Shown here: positions 34,193 through 42,786 of the stretch, piece by piece
Numbering within the stretch: the first letter of the stretch is position 1
Layout: every line of letters starts with the position of its first letter
DNA from: an uncultured Ectothiorhodospiraceae bacterium
Lineage (GTDB): Bacteria; Pseudomonadota; Gammaproteobacteria; Nevskiales; Oceanococcaceae
Length of the DNA stretch: 64,000 bases
NCBI GenBank assembly: GCA_937141935.1
Contig: CAKZQS010000005.1
Span: 62,001 to 126,000, forward strand
Reading direction: 5' to 3'
The notes under the pieces: generated by a model
What the model saw: only the letters and a program-made list of their open reading frames with translations
Database searches by the model: none
What the model was told of the DNA's origin: nothing
Position numbers and translations under genes: made by a program

Positions 34193-35767
34193 TTGACCAG
34201 CCTCCGCGGCCCGGCCAGGGCCAAGCCCCCGCCGCCAGCGCCCCTGCGGCAGACGCGCGGCCGGCGCCGCGTCTGCCGCCAGCCCCGGGCTGCCACCTGG
34301 CCCGGCGCGGCCGGGCAAGTCGCCGCGCTGCTGCTGGCCGGGGCACCGGGCAGCGTGCAGGCGCACGGCTTTGGCCAGCTGTACACGCTGCCGGTGCCGG
34401 TGTGGCTGTACCTCTATGGCTCCGCGGCCTCGCTGGCACTGTCCTTCGCCATCATCGGGCTGGTGGTCACGCAGCAGCACCTGCGCACCGAGGCCCAGCG
34501 CCGGCCCATCGACCACACCCGCGGCGCCCGGCTGATCCAGCATCGCCGCACGCTGGCGCTGCTGCGCGCGCTGGGGCTGCTGGCGCTGGGGCTGTGCATC
34601 GTCGCGGGCTTCTGGGGCAGCAGCGACCCCTATCGCAACCTGGCGATGACGCTGTTCTGGATCCTGTTCGTGCTGGGCTATGCCTATGCCACCGCGCTCA
34701 CAGGCAACTCCTATGCGCTGCTCAACCCCTGGCGCACCCTGTGCGACGGCCTGGCCCGCGCCCGGCCCGCGGGGCTGGCGGCGCGCCTGCCGGCGCGCCG
34801 GCCGTGGCGCTATGGCTACTGGCCGGCGGTGGGGCTGTATCTGGGCTTTGTCTGGTTCGAGCTCTTCGGCGGCGGCCGACCCGCGGACCTGGCCGCCGCG
34901 CTGCTGGGCTATACGCTGCTGAACATCGCCGGCGCGGCGCTCTGGGGGCGCCGCGACTGGTTTCGCCATGCCGAGTTCTTCAGCGTGATGTTCACGCTGA
35001 TCGGGCGGATGGCCCCGCTGACCCGGCGCACGGACCGCCCCGGCCTGGCGCTGGCCTGGCGCCCACCGCTGCTGGGGCTGCTGCGGCCGCCGGCGGCGCA
35101 ATGGAGCCTGCTGGTCTTCGTGCTCTGCATGCTGGCCGCCACGGCCTTCGACGGCATCAAGTCCACGCTGCCCTATGTGCGGCTCTACTGGGAGGGCCTG
35201 GCCGGCCTGCTCGCGCCCTGGCTGCCGGACAACGCCGTGGCCCGCACCCGCCTGCTGCGCGAGCTGTACCCCTATTGGCAAAGCCTGATGCTGCTGCTGG
35301 CGCCCGCCCTGTACCTGGCCGTATACCTGCTGTTCATCCAGCTCACACGCTGGGTCACGCGCAGCCGCATGGGCCTGGGTGAGATGGCGCTGCGCTTTGC
35401 GCTGACGCTGGTGCCGATCGCCTTTGTGTACAGCGTGAGCCACTACTTCACGCTGATCGTCACCCAGGGCGCGCAGATCTTCAGCCTGCTCTCGGACCCG
35501 CTGGGGCGCGGCTGGGACCTGTTCGGCACGGCGGCCTACAAGCCGCGCTGGCTGCCCGACCCGGGCGCCGTCTGGCACATCCAGGTCGGCCTGATCCTGC
35601 TGGGGCACATCGCCAGCGTGTACCTCGCCCACCTGGAGGCGCTGCGCATATTCGGCAGCCAGCGCCGCGCCGCGCTGAGCCAGTTGCCGATGCTGCTGCT
35701 GATGGTGGCGCTGACCACTGCCGGCCTGTGGATCCTGTCGCTGCCCATCAGCCCGCGCGCCGGCTGA
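34193..35767 (+). CDS. Polytopic membrane protein of unknown function
   Basis: About 524 residues if started at the TTG at 34193; the start is uncertain and the ORF-track ATG at 34058 would overlap the divergent gene. A possible long signal sequence ends at SVQA before HGFGQLYTLPVPVWLYLYGSAASLAL. About ten membrane helices follow. The HGFGQ-LPVP opening resembles a group of membrane proteins often labelled 'fenitrothion hydrolase', a name that rests on weak evidence. No transporter or enzyme signature is clear. It is not a rhomboid protease (no GxS motif with matching His), so it cannot be the rhombosortase for the neighbouring tails. Confidence 0.65.
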   Translation: MTSLRGPARAKPPPPAPLRQTRGRRRVCRQPRAATWPGAAGQVAALLLAGAPGSVQAHGFGQLYTLPVPVWLYLYGSAASLALSFAIIGLVVTQQHLRTEAQRRPIDHTRGARLIQHRRTLALLRALGLLALGLCIVAGFWGSSDPYRNLAMTLFWILFVLGYAYATALTGNSYALLNPWRTLCDGLARARPAGLAARLPARRPWRYGYWPAVGLYLGFVWFELFGGGRPADLAAALLGYTLLNIAGAALWGRRDWFRHAEFFSVMFTLIGRMAPLTRRTDRPGLALAWRPPLLGLLRPPAAQWSLLVFVLCMLAATAFDGIKSTLPYVRLYWEGLAGLLAPWLPDNAVARTRLLRELYPYWQSLMLLLAPALYLAVYLLFIQLTRWVTRSRMGLGEMALRFALTLVPIAFVYSVSHYFTLIVTQGAQIFSLLSDPLGRGWDLFGTAAYKPRWLPDPGAVWHIQVGLILLGHIASVYLAHLEALRIFGSQRRAALSQLPMLLLMVALTTAGLWILSLPISPRAG

Positions 35768-35779
35768 GGCGGCCTGGCT

Positions 35780-37279
35780 TCAGGCCGCCTGCGCGGAGCT
35801 GGCGCCCGGCGCCGCAGGTGCAGCAGTGGGCGTCTGCCAGCGCAGGCTGCGCCCGGTGGCGATGTACCAGGCGGAAATCACCGGGCTGGCCAGGTTGAAG
35901 ATGCAAAAGGGCAGGTAGGCCCAGGTGGCCACGCCCAGCGTGGCGGCCATGAAGGCGCCGCAGGTGTTCCAGGGCACCAGCACCGAGGTCACGGTGCCGA
36001 AGTCCTCGCTGGTGCGCGACAGCGTTTCCGGGCGCAGCCCGCGGCGCTGGACCTCCTCGGCGTACATGCGCGAGGACACCACCAGCGACACGTATTGGTC
36101 CCCGGCCACCACATTGCCCAGCAGGGCGGTGGCGCCCACGCCGTAGAGGATCGACTGCTTCTTGCGGAACCAGCCCAGCACCGCCGCCAGCAGCCGCGCC
36201 ATACAGCCGGAGCGCTCCATCATGCCGCCAAAAAACATCGCCGCGATGATCAGCCACAGCGTCGTCAGCATGCTCTCCATGCCGCCGCGCGACAGCAGAT
36301 CATCGGCCACCTCGCTGCCAGTCTGCGCGGTGTAGCCGGTGGCCGCCGCGGCCCAGTAGTCCTTCAGCGCGCCGGGCAGGCCCGCCTCGCCGGCGCCCTG
36401 CAGCAGCACGCCGAACACGGCACCGATCAGCACCGAGGCCAGGATGGCCACCAGCGCCGGCACGCGGGCGTAGGCCATCGCGAACAGCGCGATGAAGGGC
36501 AGCAGCAGCCACAGTGAGATCGCGTAGTTCGACTGCAGGGCCTGCGTCAACGCGGCCAGGCCATCGGCATCCGCCTGCCCCGCCCCGAGCACGCTGGCGC
36601 CGGTGAAGAACACGATGGCCACGCCCAGCGCCGGCACCGTGGTCCACAGCAGGTAGCGCACATGGCGGAACAGCGGCGTGCCGGCCAGCGCGGCCGCAAG
36701 GTTGGTGGTGTCCGACAGCGGCGAGAGCTTGTCGCCGAAATACACCCCGGAGATGATCGCCCCGGCCGTCATTGGCAGCGACAGCTCGGAGGCCACCGCC
36801 ACGCCCATCAGCGCGATGCCCACCGTGCCGGCCGTGGTCCAGGAACTGCCGACGACCACCGCCACCACCGCGCTGATCAGCAGCGTGGCGAGGTAGAAAT
36901 AGGCCGGGTCCAGCACCTGGCTGCCGTAGACGATCAGCGTCGGGATGATGCCGGCGGCCATCCACACGCCGATCAGCGAGCCGATGGCGAGCAGAATCAT
37001 CATCGGCATCGCCGCGCGCGCCATCGTTTGCGCCACGGCGGTTTCCAGCTGGGCCCAGCGCACGCCGCCGGCCACCCCGACGGCGGCGGCAGCACAGCCG
37101 GCCAGGATCAGGCAGAGCTGTACCGGCCCGCCTATCGCGCCATCGCCGAACAGCCACAGCGCGGCAACCAGCAGCATGACCAGCAGGCCAATGGGCGCCA
37201 GCGCCCAGCCCAGGCTCAGCGCGGGAAGACTCGCGGCGTCGGCCGGCGTGGCCTCGGGCGCTTGGGGCAGGACGGACAT
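35780..37279 (-). CDS. nhaC: NhaC-family Na+/H+ antiporter
   Basis: A 499-residue inner-membrane protein with 11-12 helices and NhaC-family sequence: IGVWMAAGIIPTLIVYG, VVVGSSWTTAGTVGIALMG, SGVYFGDKLSPLSDTTNLAAALAGTPLF and, near the C-terminus, GAMVPWNTC-like VLVPWNTCGAFMAATLGV. NhaC proteins exchange Na+ for H+, while some relatives carry amino acids or organic acids. The start at 37279 (MSVLPQAPEA) follows the M14 carboxypeptidase stop by 7 bp, so the two are certainly co-transcribed. The Cys/Ala-rich extension of the ORF-track start is in the upstream gene and is not used. Confidence 0.9.
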   Translation of the reverse strand: MSVLPQAPEATPADAASLPALSLGWALAPIGLLVMLLVAALWLFGDGAIGGPVQLCLILAGCAAAAVGVAGGVRWAQLETAVAQTMARAAMPMMILLAIGSLIGVWMAAGIIPTLIVYGSQVLDPAYFYLATLLISAVVAVVVGSSWTTAGTVGIALMGVAVASELSLPMTAGAIISGVYFGDKLSPLSDTTNLAAALAGTPLFRHVRYLLWTTVPALGVAIVFFTGASVLGAGQADADGLAALTQALQSNYAISLWLLLPFIALFAMAYARVPALVAILASVLIGAVFGVLLQGAGEAGLPGALKDYWAAAATGYTAQTGSEVADDLLSRGGMESMLTTLWLIIAAMFFGGMMERSGCMARLLAAVLGWFRKKQSILYGVGATALLGNVVAGDQYVSLVVSSRMYAEEVQRRGLRPETLSRTSEDFGTVTSVLVPWNTCGAFMAATLGVATWAYLPFCIFNLASPVISAWYIATGRSLRWQTPTAAPAAPGASSAQAA

Positions 37280-37286
37280 GGCGGGC

Positions 37287-39410
37287 TCAGCCGCGTGCGG
37301 CCGCGGCCCGGCGCCGCGCCAGCGCGCCCAGCAGCAGGAGCAACAGGCCGGTGCCGCCGACCGCGCCGCCACGGGCCGGGTCGGCGTTCAATCGCGAGGC
37401 GCTGGGGGCGGGGGGCTGGCTTGCGCGGCTTGCCGGCAGCGCCGGCAGCGCGCGGTGCAGCAGCGCGCCGTTCAGGGCGTTGGCAAACACGATGTAGCCG
37501 GTGTCGAGCACGCCGTAGCCGTTCAGGCCAAAACCGATGTTGGGGTCGCTGTTGTCCGGTGTGGGCAAGAGCACGCCGATGATGCGCACGCGGCCCGCGC
37601 CCAGTGCAATCTCGCCCACGGAGGTCTGCCCCGCGCCGGACACCCCGGCGGTCGTGCCCCCGGCGGCCTCCCAGGCGCCCTGCTCCACCCGCCAGGCCGG
37701 CACGTTGGGGTCGCTGCCCTCGACGCGCAGGCCGATGGTGGCCGTCTCGGTGTTCAGCCAGGAGATCTCGCGGATGCCGGCGGCCAGCGGGTGGGCGCGG
37801 TCGTAGCTGACCTTGCCGCCGTTATCCAGCCGCACGCTGACGGCCTCGGCGCCGATCTGCGGCAGCAGCCCGGGCAGCAGCGCCAGCGCGGCATCGGTCA
37901 GCACCAGGTTGCCGCCGGCCCGCACGTAGGCCTCCAGAGCGCCCAGCGCCGCGGCGTCGCCGGCCAGCCCATCGGTGATCAGCACCAGCGAGTCCGGCAT
38001 GCCGGCGGCGATGTCCGCCACGGCACTGCGCGGCGCGGCCGTGAGCTGGCCGTCGAAGTGGGCTTCGAGGTCGCGGAAGAAATCGGCAGCGCTGACCTTC
38101 ACCCCGGTACGCACCGGGTCGGCAATGCGCGGGGCGTCATCGATGTGGACCACCCGCCCGGCGGCCAGGCGTGTCTCGTGCTCGATGACGGCCTGCTCGA
38201 GCATGCCGGCCAGGATGCCGCGCACCGTGTCGCGGTAGTACTGCATGACCTCGGGCCGCGCGGTCAGCGAGTTGACGCCGGGCGAGAGCAAGAAGTTGTA
38301 GAGCTCAATCGTGGACAGCGAGGCCGCGCCGCCGCCCTCGATCTGCGAAATCCAGTCGCCCAGGAAGCCCGTGCCCGAGGAGGTCGATTCCGAGGCGATG
38401 CTGCCGAACTCGGAAGAAGCCGTCAGCACGGTGGGCGCCACACCGCCGGTGACGGTGTTGATCAGGTCGCTGACCACGCTGCCCTCCAGGGCCGCGCGCA
38501 CGGCGTCGTGCACGGCCTCGCCCTGGTAGCGCTGGTTCAGCGCCTGCGCTAGGTCGAACTGACCCGAGCTGAGCATCACCCAGGCCGCCGCGTCGGTGAC
38601 CTCGCCGTGGATGTCGACGGCGACCTGGATGTCACCGGTGGCGGCCAGCTCGCGCACGAAATCCACGAAGGCGATGGACTCGGGCTCGCTGATCGGGCCG
38701 GAGGGGTGCGAGATCCCGCGCCAGGGCGCCTGCCGGTTCAGGTCGGTGCCCAGGCCCAGGTCCGAGGCGCCGGACACCGGGCCCGCACCATTCTGGCGCA
38801 CCCAGAAGTAGGCCCCGCCCCCGGTTTGCACATGGTCGTGGTCGCCGGCCGTCCAGCCGTCGGGGTTGATGAAGGTCTGAATCAGGCGCACGCGGTCCAG
38901 CAGCGCCGCGCGCTCGGGGTCGGCGCCGATGACCAGGTCCTCGACATAGCGCACCGCGCCCTCGCGGCCGCCCGGCTCATTGCCGTGCACCGACTGGTTG
39001 ACCAGCACGATCTTGCGCTCGGCCAGCGGGATCGGCGAATCCGGCGCGGTGACCTCGATGACGTGCAGCGGCAGGCCATCGGCCGAGCCCTGGCCGAACT
39101 CGCGGAAGGTGATCCAGTCCGGGTAGGCGGCGGCCAGGGCCTGCATGCCCAGCACCATCTCCCGGTGGGTCAGCCCGCCGATCGAATTCAGCGGCTCGGC
39201 GAACACCCGCCCGCCACACAGCGCCACCGGCACCGGGGGCGCGCAGACCGGCCCGGCGGCCAGGGCCGCGGGCGCCGGCCCCAGCAGCAGACCCAGCAGC
39301 AGGCCCGCCGGAGCCGCCACGCGGCCCGTCGCAAGCCGCAGGGAATGCCGCGCGGCGGGCCGACGGGCGGCCGTGGGCGCCCGCAAGGCGCGTCGTAGCG
39401 TTGTGATCAT
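37287..39410 (-). CDS. Exported M14-family zinc carboxypeptidase with GlyGly-CTERM tail
   Basis: A 707-residue exported peptidase. A long basic signal sequence ends near ALAAGP. The M14 zinc site is seen in QSVHGNEPGGREG (His-x-x-Glu) and VAVDIHGEV (third ligand His), with the DLNRQAPW substrate-binding Arg motif between them. After the catalytic domain comes a Rossmann-like domain of about 150 residues (SVADIAAGMPDSLVLITDGL) and a final linker ending in the sorting tail ARGGAVGGTGLLLLLLGALARRR. Family M14 enzymes remove C-terminal residues from peptides. An ATG at 39425 is an alternative start. nhaC follows after 7 bp. Confidence 0.88.
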   Translation of the reverse strand: MITTLRRALRAPTAARRPAARHSLRLATGRVAAPAGLLLGLLLGPAPAALAAGPVCAPPVPVALCGGRVFAEPLNSIGGLTHREMVLGMQALAAAYPDWITFREFGQGSADGLPLHVIEVTAPDSPIPLAERKIVLVNQSVHGNEPGGREGAVRYVEDLVIGADPERAALLDRVRLIQTFINPDGWTAGDHDHVQTGGGAYFWVRQNGAGPVSGASDLGLGTDLNRQAPWRGISHPSGPISEPESIAFVDFVRELAATGDIQVAVDIHGEVTDAAAWVMLSSGQFDLAQALNQRYQGEAVHDAVRAALEGSVVSDLINTVTGGVAPTVLTASSEFGSIASESTSSGTGFLGDWISQIEGGGAASLSTIELYNFLLSPGVNSLTARPEVMQYYRDTVRGILAGMLEQAVIEHETRLAAGRVVHIDDAPRIADPVRTGVKVSAADFFRDLEAHFDGQLTAAPRSAVADIAAGMPDSLVLITDGLAGDAAALGALEAYVRAGGNLVLTDAALALLPGLLPQIGAEAVSVRLDNGGKVSYDRAHPLAAGIREISWLNTETATIGLRVEGSDPNVPAWRVEQGAWEAAGGTTAGVSGAGQTSVGEIALGAGRVRIIGVLLPTPDNSDPNIGFGLNGYGVLDTGYIVFANALNGALLHRALPALPASRASQPPAPSASRLNADPARGGAVGGTGLLLLLLGALARRRAAAARG

Positions 39411-39493
39411 GACCGTCCCTGTCATCCGTCAATGCCGCCCGGAAACCAGCCGGGGGCGAGGGTGCGAAAGCCGTGGCGCCACACGAACCCCGG

Positions 39494-39523
39494 CCGCGAC
39501 CGCGACCGCGACCGCGACCGCGA
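39494..39523. repeat. Hexanucleotide microsatellite, (CCGCGA)5
   Basis: Five perfect copies of CCGCGA lie in the 136-bp gap between the TonB receptor stop and the M14 peptidase start. Being outside genes, copy-number change could alter the spacing or an mRNA structure between the two, but nothing shows that it does. Confidence 0.85.
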
Positions 39524-39546
39524 CAGGGGCCCGCGCGACGACCGGC

Positions 39547-42480
39547 TCAGAAGGAGCGCCGCAGGCGCAGGTAGTACTGGCCGCCGTTGAAGCCTAGCGG
39601 CGCGGTGCTGGGGTAGCGCGCCCCGGCCACGCCAGCCACATCGGCCGGCAGGCGATCCGGGTAGTTGTCGAAGATGTTGGCGCCGCCCAGCGAGATTTCG
39701 AGCTGGTTGGGCAGGATCGTCGTGACCTCCAGGTCCACCGTCATCTCGCCGCCCAGGTCCACCGGAATCTCCTCCAGGTGCCCTTCGAAGTAGCCGCTGT
39801 GGTAGTTCAGGCGGGCCAGGCCCTGCCAGGCGCCCTGGGTGTGGTTCAGGCTCAGGTTGCCCTTCCAGGCCGGGATGTTCTCCTCGAGCTGGCGCACGCG
39901 GATATCGCCCAGCGGGCTGAACACGCCGCGCTCGGTGACCTTGGTATCCGTGTAGTTCATCGCCAGCGACAGGTTGCTGAAGCCGCCGATGCGCAGGTCC
40001 ACCGGCATCGAGGCCACGATGTCCACGCCGCGCGTGCGGGTGTCGAAGTTGTTGGTGAAGACGCGGAAGGCCGTCAGATCCTCCGAGCCTTCGAAGTCGT
40101 CCGCATCAAAGCCGTCCACGCCGTCCAGCGCAATGATCAGCTGGCTGGTGGTGCGATCCGGCTCGCCCGGGTCCCGCACGCCGTTGTCGTTGGTGTCCTG
40201 GTAGGTCTGCACGTCGTTTTCTTCGGCGAAGTCCTGCAGCGTGCCCAGGAAATCGATGTCATCCGTGGTGGCGATGCGCCCGTCGACCTCGATCTGGAAG
40301 ATGTCCACCGTCAGCTCCAGCTGCTGCCAGTTGAAGGCCACGCCCAGCGAGACGTTGTCCGACTCCTCCGGCCCCAGCGAGAAGGGCCGCAGGCCGGCCT
40401 CGACCCGCCGCCGGTTGACGAACTGGCCGGCGCCGCTGGTCAGCGGCAGCACGCCCACGTCCTGCAGCACGCCGTCGACGAAGGCCGTGGTGACGTTGAC
40501 CACATTGGCCTGGCCGGCGGTCGGCGCGTGGAAGCCGGTGGACACCGTGCCGCGGAAGCGCAGCAGCGGGTTCAGCACATACAGGCCGCCCAGCTTGTAG
40601 TCGAAGGTGGAGCCAAAGCTGTCGTAATCCTCCAGCCGGCCGGCCGCCTGCAGCGTCAGCCCGGCCAGCACTTCCGATTCGGCTTCGAGGTAGACGGCGG
40701 TGTTGGTCTGCTCGTCCGAGGTGGACACGGTGAAGCCGCCAAAGCCGTTGGAGCTTGAGGCGAAGCCCTGGCCCACCGGGTAGGCCTCCGAGGGCGCGGC
40801 CAGCGGGCCGAGCTGGCGCGAGGGCAGGTCGCCGCGCGTGATCTCGAACTGCTCGCTGCGGTATTCGAAACCGGCGGACAGGAACAGCTCGGAGACAAAG
40901 CGCTCCAGCGGCAGCGCGTAGCTGAAGTCCAGGTTGAGGTTGTTATCGGTTTGCCGGTATGCGCCGGGGTTGAAGCGCAGCGGCGTATCCGGACCCAGGC
41001 TGGCGTTGACCGTGTTCAGGATGAAGAACTCGGTCTTGTTGTCGCCGTAGGTATAGCTGAGGTCGTAATCCAGCCCGCGGCCAAAGTCGAAGGTGCCGCG
41101 CGTGCCGATGACGGCCGAGGCATCGGTGTTCTTGCCCCCGAAGCGCGGCGTGAAGCCGCCGGGGAAGAGCTCGACGAAGGAGAAGCAATTATCGTCCGCG
41201 CTGACCTGAGCCAGGATCTCCGGGTCCGGCTGCAGGCGGTTGGGGCCGGTGAGCGGAATGCCATCCGGGCAGTCGCCATCGTCTTCGCCCGAAAGGTCGC
41301 CCACCAGAATCGACGGTACCCCGTTGGGGTCGGCATCGCCGTTCTCCGGGTTCACCGGCGGCCCGTCATACACGCCGGCGCGGTTGGTCGGGTTGCGGTA
41401 GAAAAAGCCGCCCTCGACCTCGCGGCTGGCGTAGTTGCCAAAGGCGTAGCCCTCGGCCAGCGAGCCAAAGGACATCGCGCTGTTGACGAACATCTTGACG
41501 TCGTCGCGCACCTCGGGCTGGCCCCAGATCTGCACGACGTCGGTGGTCACCGTGTTTACGCGGATGTCCTGCACGGCGTCGTTGCCGGCCGCAATCAGCG
41601 CGGCCGCGTCGTCGCGCTGCACCGAGCGGATCGTGTCCTCGACGTCGGAGAACTCGGCCGAGACGTTGATGAAGCCGGTATCCGCCAGCGGCAGGCCAAA
41701 GTTGCCGCCCAAGCGATAGTTGTCGCCGTCGCCCGCGTAGGTCGAGCCGTAGCGCGCCTCCAGCACGCCGCCTTCGTAGTCATCCTTCAGCACGAAGTTG
41801 ATGACCCCGGCGATGGCATCCGAGCCGTATTGCGAGGAGGCCCCATCGCGCAGCACTTCGACCTGCTTCAGGCCAATGGTCGGGAACACGCTGACATCCG
41901 GGCCGTGCGCGCCGTCCGCGATGCCGCCGCCCAAAAAGCTGATGACCGAGGCGCGGTGGCGGCGCTTGCCGTTGACCAGCACCAGCGTGTTGTCCGGCGA
42001 CAGGCCGCGCAGGTTGGCGGGGCGGATGATCGTCGCCGCGTCGGAGATGGGCTGCGTGTTGACGTTGTAAGAGGGCACCACGATCCGCAGCAAATCGCCG
42101 ATGTCGGTCGGCGCCTGGTCGGAGATGCCGGTGCCGGTGATCACGTCCACCGGTGCGACCGTGTCGGCCGCCGAGCGCGGGTCGCGGCGCGATCCCACGA
42201 CCACCAGCTCGTCGAGCAGCGTGGACTCCTCGTCGATTTCGGGCAGCTCCTCCGCGGGCAGGCGAATGACGCCAAGCTCTTCGGACTGCGCCCCTTCGGC
42301 CTGCGGCTCACCTGTTGCCGACTCACCTTGCGCCGACGCGCCGGACTGTTGCGCGAGCGCGGCGCCAGGCAGGCCCAGACAGACCAGCAACACAGGCGCC
42401 AGCGTGCTGCGCAATACGGCAGCCGGATCGAATACTTTCACGATGCTTTTCCCCAATACATTGTTCTCTCGACCCGGCAT
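39547..42480 (-). CDS. TonB-dependent outer-membrane receptor
   Basis: About 977 residues. A signal peptide (VLLVCLGLPGAALAQ) is followed by an acidic linker, a TonB-box-like LDELVVVGSRRDPRSA, and the plug domain (TDIGDLLRIVVPSYN, NTLVLVNGKRRHRASVISFLGG, VEVLRDGASSQYGSDAIAGVINFVL). The 22-strand barrel ends in the aromatic YYLRLRRSF. An EF-hand-like loop DTNDNGVRDPGEPD in the barrel suggests Ca2+ binding. Start may be ATG 42480 or GTG 42441; the latter has GGGGAAA upstream. The substrate is unknown; the adjacent peptidase and antiporter hint at peptides. Confidence 0.93.
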   Translation of the reverse strand: MPGRENNVLGKSIVKVFDPAAVLRSTLAPVLLVCLGLPGAALAQQSGASAQGESATGEPQAEGAQSEELGVIRLPAEELPEIDEESTLLDELVVVGSRRDPRSAADTVAPVDVITGTGISDQAPTDIGDLLRIVVPSYNVNTQPISDAATIIRPANLRGLSPDNTLVLVNGKRRHRASVISFLGGGIADGAHGPDVSVFPTIGLKQVEVLRDGASSQYGSDAIAGVINFVLKDDYEGGVLEARYGSTYAGDGDNYRLGGNFGLPLADTGFINVSAEFSDVEDTIRSVQRDDAAALIAAGNDAVQDIRVNTVTTDVVQIWGQPEVRDDVKMFVNSAMSFGSLAEGYAFGNYASREVEGGFFYRNPTNRAGVYDGPPVNPENGDADPNGVPSILVGDLSGEDDGDCPDGIPLTGPNRLQPDPEILAQVSADDNCFSFVELFPGGFTPRFGGKNTDASAVIGTRGTFDFGRGLDYDLSYTYGDNKTEFFILNTVNASLGPDTPLRFNPGAYRQTDNNLNLDFSYALPLERFVSELFLSAGFEYRSEQFEITRGDLPSRQLGPLAAPSEAYPVGQGFASSSNGFGGFTVSTSDEQTNTAVYLEAESEVLAGLTLQAAGRLEDYDSFGSTFDYKLGGLYVLNPLLRFRGTVSTGFHAPTAGQANVVNVTTAFVDGVLQDVGVLPLTSGAGQFVNRRRVEAGLRPFSLGPEESDNVSLGVAFNWQQLELTVDIFQIEVDGRIATTDDIDFLGTLQDFAEENDVQTYQDTNDNGVRDPGEPDRTTSQLIIALDGVDGFDADDFEGSEDLTAFRVFTNNFDTRTRGVDIVASMPVDLRIGGFSNLSLAMNYTDTKVTERGVFSPLGDIRVRQLEENIPAWKGNLSLNHTQGAWQGLARLNYHSGYFEGHLEEIPVDLGGEMTVDLEVTTILPNQLEISLGGANIFDNYPDRLPADVAGVAGARYPSTAPLGFNGGQYYLRLRRSF

Positions 42481-42555
42481 CGGGTCCCCCAGGCACGCAC
42501 CCGGCGGGGCCAGGCATCGCGCAGAACGCCTCCCCAATTCGGCGCTCAGATGGAC

Positions 42556-42584
42556 ATGCTGCTTGTTAGCAAACGTTATGCCAA
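42556..42584 (-). promoter_or_regulatory. Candidate promoter for the TonB receptor
   Basis: On the minus strand TTGGCA (42584-42579) and CAGCAT (42561-42556) are 17 bp apart in an AT-rich island of an otherwise GC-rich 306-bp divergent gap. Start near 42549, leader about 70 nt. The -10 box is weak. Confidence 0.35.
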
Positions 42585-42753
42585 GCCCTGAGCCTTGGCG
42601 GCCTTGCCGCAAGATCGTGGGAATCGCACCCGCCCGGACGCTGGCGGCGGGGGTGCGGCGACCGGCGGCGCAGGCCGCCAACGCGGCCGCCAGTGCTACC
42701 GCGGCCGCGCAAGCGGCATTGACCCCGCCCACGCCCAGCGGCTAGGGTCCGGG

Positions 42754-42776
42754 CGTGCCATAGGGGTTTTGGCACG
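42754..42776. promoter_or_regulatory. Hairpin or operator directly upstream of a lipoprotein ribosome-binding site
   Basis: CGTGCCA (42754-42760) and TGGCACG (42770-42776) are perfect 7-bp arms around a 9-nt spacer, ending just before the GGGGA ribosome-binding site (42778-42782) and 10 bp before the ATG at 42787. It could be an operator or an RNA hairpin that affects translation. The rest of the 306-bp gap holds only the receptor promoter candidate. Confidence 0.45.
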
Positions 42777-42786
42777 TGGGGAAACA

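Noticed and set aside
34193-35767. Polytopic membrane protein as the missing rhombosortase
   Set aside because: No GxS motif with a partner His in membrane helices and too many helices for a rhomboid.
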